From: Lawsonibacter sp900766145
Lineage (GTDB): Bacteria > Bacillota > Clostridia > Oscillospirales > Oscillospiraceae
NCBI RefSeq assembly: GCF_030372275.1
Contig: NZ_JAUDDJ010000001.1
Direction: 5' to 3' (one strand)
Length of the DNA: 64,000 bases
Positions 59,575 through 64,000 of this stretch are shown piece after piece. Within the stretch, counting starts at the first letter, position 1. Each line of letters begins with the position of its first letter. The notes below the pieces were generated by a model, which had not been told where the DNA came from, did no database searches, and saw only the letters and a list, made by a program, of their open reading frames with translations. A program made the translations under genes and the position numbers.

Positions 59575-61083
59575 ATGGCAGATGCGAAAGACGATATTGT
59601 CCTGTCAATACGAGGTATGAGCAAGTCTTTCGGTCGAAACCGAGTGCTTGACCACATCAACCTGGACATCAAGCGGGGAACCGTGATGGGTTTGATGGGT
59701 GAGAACGGCGCCGGTAAGTCGACGATGATGAAATGCCTGTTCGGCACCTATCAGAAGGACGAGGGAAAAATTTACTTAAACGGCAAGGAAATTAGTTTTT
59801 CCGGCCCCAAGGACGCCTTGGAAAATGGAATCGCCATGGTTCACCAGGAGCTGAACCAGTGCCTGGAACGGAATGTCATCGACAATCTGTTTCTGGGCCG
59901 CTACCCCACCAATTCTGTGGGCGTAGTGGACGAGGGCGGAATGAAGAAGAAAGCTTCCGAGCTGTTCCGTAAGCTTGGCATGACGGTGAACCTCACCCAG
60001 CCCATGCGGAACATGTCCGTTTCTCAGCGGCAGATGTGTGAGATCGCCAAGGCGATCTCCTACAACTCCCAGGTCATTGTTCTGGACGAGCCCACCTCCT
60101 CCCTGACGGTTCAGGAGGTGGATAAGCTGTTTGAAATGATGCGGATGCTGAAGTCTCAGGGTATCTCCCTGATCTACATCTCCCACAAGATGGACGAGAT
60201 TTTTGAGATCTGCGATGAAATCTCCGTCTTGCGGGACGGCAATCTGGTCATGACAAAGAGCTCCAAGGACACCAACATGAACGAGCTGATCTCCGCCATG
60301 GTGGGCCGTTCCTTGGAAAGCCGCTTCCCTCCGGTGGACAACACGCCGGGCGACACGATTTTGTCCGTCCAGCACCTCTCCACCAAGTATGCCCCCTATC
60401 TTCAGGACGTGACCTTCGATGTAAAGGAAGGCGAAATTTTCGGCCTGTATGGCCTGGTGGGCGCCGGCCGTACCGAGCTGCTGGAGACCATCTTCGGTGT
60501 ACGTACCCGTGCAGCGGGCCGTGTCTACTTTAAAAACCGTCTGATGAACTTCAGCACCGCAAAGGAGGCCATTGAACATGGGTTCGCCATGATCACCGAG
60601 GAACGCAAGGCCAACGGCCTGTTCCTCAAGTGCGACCTTACCTTCAATACCACCATTGCAAACCTGAATCAGTATAAGGCCGGTCTGGCCCTCTCCAATC
60701 CCAAAATGGTCAAGGCCACCAACAAGGAGATCAAGATCATGCACACCAAGTGTATGGGACCGGATGATATGATCTCCAGCCTCTCCGGCGGCAACCAGCA
60801 GAAGGTCATCTTCGGCAAGTGGCTGGAGCGGGAACCTCAGATCTTTATGATGGACGAACCTACCCGCGGTATCGACGTAGGCGCCAAGTATGAGATCTAT
60901 GACCTGATTATTAAAATGGCGAAGCAGGGCAAGACCATCATCGTGGTCTCTTCGGAGATGCCCGAGATTCTGGGTATCACCAACCGCATCGGCGTTATGT
61001 CCAACGGACATCTCTCCGGCATCGTGAACACCAAGGAGACCGATCAGGAAGAGCTCTTGCGGCTCAGTGCAAAATACCTATAA
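59575..61083 (+). CDS. mglA: MglA-like sugar ABC transporter ATP-binding protein
   Basis: 502 residues with two nucleotide-binding domains fused, as in Rbs/Mgl/Xyl-type ATPases. First Walker A GENGAGKST (42-50), signature region MSVSQRQMCEIAKAIS, Walker B VIVLDEPTSS. The second domain has LSGGNQQKVIFGKWLE and IFMMDEPTRGIDVG, while its Walker A is degenerate as usual for this class. CAGGAGTAACGAGA before the ATG. Works with mglB and mglC. Confidence 0.96.
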   Translation: MADAKDDIVLSIRGMSKSFGRNRVLDHINLDIKRGTVMGLMGENGAGKSTMMKCLFGTYQKDEGKIYLNGKEISFSGPKDALENGIAMVHQELNQCLERNVIDNLFLGRYPTNSVGVVDEGGMKKKASELFRKLGMTVNLTQPMRNMSVSQRQMCEIAKAISYNSQVIVLDEPTSSLTVQEVDKLFEMMRMLKSQGISLIYISHKMDEIFEICDEISVLRDGNLVMTKSSKDTNMNELISAMVGRSLESRFPPVDNTPGDTILSVQHLSTKYAPYLQDVTFDVKEGEIFGLYGLVGAGRTELLETIFGVRTRAAGRVYFKNRLMNFSTAKEAIEHGFAMITEERKANGLFLKCDLTFNTTIANLNQYKAGLALSNPKMVKATNKEIKIMHTKCMGPDDMISSLSGGNQQKVIFGKWLEREPQIFMMDEPTRGIDVGAKYEIYDLIIKMAKQGKTIIVVSSEMPEILGITNRIGVMSNGHLSGIVNTKETDQEELLRLSAKYL

Positions 61084-61098
61084 CGGGAGATATTGCAT

Positions 61099-62757
61099 AT
61101 GGCAACAACAATGGAAAATAAAATCCTTACGGCGGAGCAGGAATTGAAGCTGCGCCAGCCCATCGACGAATATGTCGGTGGTATCCAAGATAAAATTGAT
61201 GCTCTGCGGGTAGACGGCACCGACCGTGTTATCGACATCCAGAGCTCACTGGACAACCTGAAGCGGGACCGCATTTACACCGCCCAGGAGAAGGAAGCCC
61301 GCGCCGCTCAGCTCAAGAAGGAGCTGGAGGCAGCCAAGGCAGTGGAGTCCAAGAACAAGGCCGAGATCTCCAAGCTGATTTCCGACGCGGAGAGCTACCT
61401 GAAGGCCCACTACGACGCGGAGTACTACCAGCCCCTGCTGGCCAGCTGCCGCAACGAAAAGGTAGCCGCTCAGGAGAAGTATCAGACCACCGTGGCCGAG
61501 CTCAATAAGGAGCATCAGGCCACCTTGTCCAAGCTCACCGATCAGCACGAGATTAAGGACGAGAAGTACGTCCACAAGAACCGTCTCTTCGATGCCAAGA
61601 TGAGCCTGGCCAAGGATCTGCAGGCGGTCAAGGACCGGCAGCATGCCGCTTTCGATTACAAGTATCACCTGATCGATATGCTGCGCATGTCCAAGTTCAC
61701 CTTCGGCGAGACCATGGCCCAGAAGTGGGAGAACTACAAGTACACCTTCAACAAGCGGGACTTCTTCCTGAAAAATGGTCTGTATCTGGCCATCATCGTC
61801 ATCTTCATTGCCCTTTGTATCATCACCCCCATCGTCAAGAACACCCAGCTGCTGACGATGAACAACGTGCTGAACATTCTCCAGCAGGCCTCCCCCAGAA
61901 TGTTCCTGGCTCTCGGCGTGGCCGGCCTGATCCTGCTGGCCGGCACCGACCTGTCCATCGGCCGTATGGTCGGTATGGGCATGACGGCCGCCACCATCAT
62001 CATGCACCAGGGCATCAACACCGGCTCTGTGTTTGGTCATATCTTTGACTTTACCGGCCTGCCCGTGGTGGCCCGCATTCTCCTGGCTCTGGTGGTTTGT
62101 ATCGTGCTGTGCACCATCTTCACCACCATCGCCGGCTTCTTCACCGCTAAGTTCAAGATGCACCCCTTCATCTCCACCATGGCCAACATGCTGGTCATCT
62201 TTGGTCTGGTCACCTACTCCACCAAGGGTGTCTCCTTCGGCGCCATTGATCCCAGCATCCCCAGCATGATCATCCCCCGCATCGGCAAGTTCCCCACCAT
62301 CATTCTGTGGGCTGTGGCTGCCATCATCATTGTGTGGTTCATCTGGAACAAGACCACCTTCGGTAAGAACCTGTACGCCGTGGGCGGCAACCCCGAGGCC
62401 GCTTCCGTGTCCGGTATCTCCGTGTTCCTGGTCACCGTGGGTGCCTTCGTGATGGCTGGTATCCTGTATGGCTTCGGCTCCTGGCTGGAGTGTATCCGCA
62501 TGGTGGGTTCCGGCTCCGCCGCTTACGGCCAGGGCTGGGAAATGGACGCCATCGCTGCCTGCGTGGTGGGCGGCATCTCCTTCACCGGCGGTATCGGTAA
62601 GATCTCCGGCGTGGTCGTGGGCGTGTTCATCTTCACCGCTCTGACCTACTCCCTGACCATTCTGGGTATCGACACCAACCTGCAGTTCGTCTTCTCCGGC
62701 ATCATCATTCTGGTGGCCGTGACTCTGGACTGCTTGAAGTACGTGCAGAAGAAGTAA
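61099..62757 (+). CDS. mglC: MglC-like sugar ABC transporter permease with long coiled-coil N-terminus
   Basis: 552 residues from the ATG at 61099, ten bases after GGGAG; a TTG at 61093 is in frame but less likely. Residues 1-225 are almost entirely charged coiled coil (AAQLKKELEAAKAVESKNKA), cytosolic. The permease proper starts at about 226 (GLYLAIIVIFIALCIITPI) with the conserved GTDLSIGRMVGMG and GGNPEAASVSGISV. Normal MglC is about 330 residues, the size of the second part alone. Mglb-A-C order is standard; the N-terminal extension is not. Terminator at 62779. Confidence 0.93.
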   Translation: MATTMENKILTAEQELKLRQPIDEYVGGIQDKIDALRVDGTDRVIDIQSSLDNLKRDRIYTAQEKEARAAQLKKELEAAKAVESKNKAEISKLISDAESYLKAHYDAEYYQPLLASCRNEKVAAQEKYQTTVAELNKEHQATLSKLTDQHEIKDEKYVHKNRLFDAKMSLAKDLQAVKDRQHAAFDYKYHLIDMLRMSKFTFGETMAQKWENYKYTFNKRDFFLKNGLYLAIIVIFIALCIITPIVKNTQLLTMNNVLNILQQASPRMFLALGVAGLILLAGTDLSIGRMVGMGMTAATIIMHQGINTGSVFGHIFDFTGLPVVARILLALVVCIVLCTIFTTIAGFFTAKFKMHPFISTMANMLVIFGLVTYSTKGVSFGAIDPSIPSMIIPRIGKFPTIILWAVAAIIIVWFIWNKTTFGKNLYAVGGNPEAASVSGISVFLVTVGAFVMAGILYGFGSWLECIRMVGSGSAAYGQGWEMDAIAACVVGGISFTGGIGKISGVVVGVFIFTALTYSLTILGIDTNLQFVFSGIIILVAVTLDCLKYVQKK

Positions 62758-62778
62758 TTCTTCCTCACAAAACCAATC

Positions 62779-62815
62779 AGGACGGCCTGAGACCAAGTCT
62801 CAGGCCGTCCTTTTT
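62779..62815 (+). terminator. Terminator of the mglBAC operon
   Basis: 15-bp perfect stem AGGACGGCCTGAGAC / GTCTCAGGCCGTCCT, loop CAA, then TTTTT. Confidence 0.9.
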
Positions 62816-62912
62816 CTTTCCACTTAAAGGAAGCTTCCTTTCTGATTTCTATTCCCTGCCGCCAGGAAATCTGCTATACTGTAAGCAACACGCTCATCGA
62901 GGTGAACACACT

Positions 62913-63713
62913 ATGATCGTCTATTTCAGCGGCACCGGAAACAGCCGCTACTGCGCCAAAATGCTGGCCGATAAACTGGAGGATGAACTTCTGGATACCT
63001 TTCACTTTATCCGGGACGGCATCGCGCTGGAGCTGACCTCCACCAAACCCTGGATTTTTGTGTCTCCCACCTATAGCTGGCGGATTCCTAAAGTATTTGA
63101 GGCAGCTCTTCGCTCCGGTTTTTTCTCCGGCAGCCGGGATGCCTACTTTGTGATGACCTGCGCCGGAGACACCGGAAATGCCGGTCAGTACAACCAGGCT
63201 CTCTGTCAGGCCATTGGTCTGCGTTACCACGGCACCTTCTCTGTGGTGATGCCGGAAAACTACACCGCTATGTTCTCCATCCCCGACCCAGAGCTGTCCA
63301 AGAAGCTGGTAGACGCCTCTCGCTTTGCCCTGGGCAAGGCCATCCTCTCTATCCGGGCAGGCGAGGACTTTCCTGACCAGAAACCGGGGGTATCGGGCCG
63401 TCTGAAATCCGGGATCGTCAACACCTTCTTCTACCGCTTCTGTGTCAAATCGTCTCCGTTTTTCGTATCGGACGCCTGTACCTCCTGCGGCAAATGCGAG
63501 CGAGGCTGTCCTCTTGGCTCTATTTCCATCGTGAAAGGCCGTCCCGTTTGGGGCAAGGAGTGCACCCACTGTATGGCCTGCATCAATGGCTGCCCCGTCC
63601 AGGCCATCGAATACGGCCGCGCCAGCCAGGGCAAACGCCGGTATCAGTGTCCGGAATACCGCCGCGGCCGCTTCCGCACCGATCACACCCCGCAAGAAGA
63701 CAGCACCCCATAA
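62913..63713 (+). CDS. EFR1-family flavodoxin-ferredoxin electron-transfer protein
   Basis: 266 residues. Residues 1-170 flavodoxin-like (VYFSGTGNSRYCAKML), a Lys-rich middle, then two [4Fe-4S] motifs near the C-terminus: CTSCGKCERGCP (about 190) and CTHCMACINGCP. Family EFR1. Probable electron carrier between ferredoxin-dependent enzymes in this anaerobe. AGGTGAACACACT lies before the ATG. Monocistronic, no partner nearby. Confidence 0.93.
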   Translation: MIVYFSGTGNSRYCAKMLADKLEDELLDTFHFIRDGIALELTSTKPWIFVSPTYSWRIPKVFEAALRSGFFSGSRDAYFVMTCAGDTGNAGQYNQALCQAIGLRYHGTFSVVMPENYTAMFSIPDPELSKKLVDASRFALGKAILSIRAGEDFPDQKPGVSGRLKSGIVNTFFYRFCVKSSPFFVSDACTSCGKCERGCPLGSISIVKGRPVWGKECTHCMACINGCPVQAIEYGRASQGKRRYQCPEYRRGRFRTDHTPQEDSTP

Positions 63714-63746
63714 TTGATCCTCTACAGTTCTATTCCAGAACAGCCT

Positions 63747-64000
63747 TTATCTTCGTCTGGCCGGCTGAGCTGTGCGGATTTGAATGAGGTCATATGTACG
63801 GATAAAGGGGATCATATTCGCTCCCGAGCGCAGGTGGTGCAGCAGGATCTCCCCACAGGCCAGACTGTCGCTGCCTGCCCGGTGGTGGTCCAGCTCCAGC
63901 CCCAGGAAATCACACAGGGTGTTTAATTTATGATTGGACAGCTGGGGCAGCAGACGGCGGCTCATCTGACAGGTACAGGCATAGGGTACACTAGGCCGCC
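63747..64000 (-). CDS. DnaQ-type 3'-5' exonuclease domain protein (partial, 5' end off window)
   Basis: 84 residues visible; the frame is open to the right edge without a stop, so the N-terminal two thirds are missing. Visible pattern: CTCQMSRRLLPQL then NHKLNTLCDFLGLELDHHRA with HRAGSDSLACGEILL, the ExoIII motif (H-R-x-x-x-D) of DEDDh exonucleases such as the epsilon subunit of DNA polymerase III. Role: proofreading or a stand-alone nuclease. Starts must be outside this window. Confidence 0.86.
   Translation of the reverse strand, partial: RPSVPYACTCQMSRRLLPQLSNHKLNTLCDFLGLELDHHRAGSDSLACGEILLHHLRSGANMIPFIRTYDLIQIRTAQPARRR

Noticed and set aside
61246..62796. 516-codon minus-strand frame opposite the sugar permease
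   Set aside because: The product is nearly all Asp, Glu, Gly and His, with no motif; it mirrors the permease gene.

Overview
The window reads as chromosomal DNA of a GC-rich, Gram-positive, anaerobic Firmicute. The best guess is a gut Oscillospiraceae of the Flavonifractor / Lawsonibacter / Intestinimonas type. This rests on sigma-A promoters, strong AGGAGG ribosome-binding sites, many short intrinsic terminators, an FMN riboswitch, S-layer-homology domains, lipoprotein signals and many flavodoxin-like and ferredoxin proteins. The species call is inference. I see no rRNA, tRNA, CRISPR array, transposase, integrase or phage module. The gene content is ordinary chromosome with many small accessory operons.

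Layout. 1-5.1 kb: two exported proteins sharing a beta-helix-type domain (a GDSL hydrolase cut by the left edge and an S-layer-anchored protein), a small Cys protein and a regulator with two HTH domains. 5.1-11.6 kb: a Gfo/Idh/MocA oxidoreductase, a coiled-coil protein plus small acidic protein leading into an ABC exporter, and a PadR regulator coupled to a flavodoxin-like oxidoreductase. 11.6-14 kb: a DUF975 membrane protein, an AIM24-family protein (copy 1) and an XRE-type regulator. 14.1-18.3 kb: a tight seven-gene operon (divergent peptide deformylase, TIGR04076 protein, SDR, flavodoxin, CatB-like acetyltransferase, unknown, DUF5714-arsenate reductase fusion). 18.4-26.4 kb: small regulators and enzymes, a TetR regulator with twin operators and a three-gene membrane operon ending in DUF2871, an SH3 lipoprotein, AIM24 copy 2 and a MarR-FUSC exporter pair. 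26.5-31 kb: sbcDC nuclease. 31.2-36.3 kb: a flavin reductase, then a complete riboflavin operon (ribD-ribE-ribBA-ribH plus a HAD phosphatase) behind an FMN riboswitch with two tandem terminators. 36.3-40.8 kb: a LysR regulator divergent from a five-gene redox/detoxification-like operon. 40.9-45.5 kb: Sel1-repeat protein, membrane protein, SnoaL-like protein, unknown protein and TetR. 45.6-50.2 kb: oleate hydratase between two TetR genes, and an ABC-class ATPase. 50.3-52.8 kb: codB-codA cytosine uptake and deamination. 53.7-62.8 kb: a response regulator, histidine kinase and lipoprotein sugar receptor followed by a highly expressed MglBAC-type sugar transporter. 62.9-64 kb: an EFR1 flavodoxin-ferredoxin protein and the C-terminal part of a DnaQ-type exonuclease.

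How the genes fit together. The right end looks like a self-contained sugar sensing and import locus: receptor, kinase and regulator directly upstream of binding protein, ATPase and permease. The riboflavin operon feeds the unusually many flavoproteins in the window. Several operons carry their own one-component regulator (PadR, TetR, MarR, LysR), which suggests substrate-induced export or detoxification modules. I found no obviously new defence or mobile system. The most original points are the permease with a long coiled-coil N-terminus, the tandem-terminator riboswitch leader, the HAD phosphatase closing the riboflavin operon, the structured leader before the two-component operon, and the DUF5714-ArsC fusion operon with a non-canonical deformylase.
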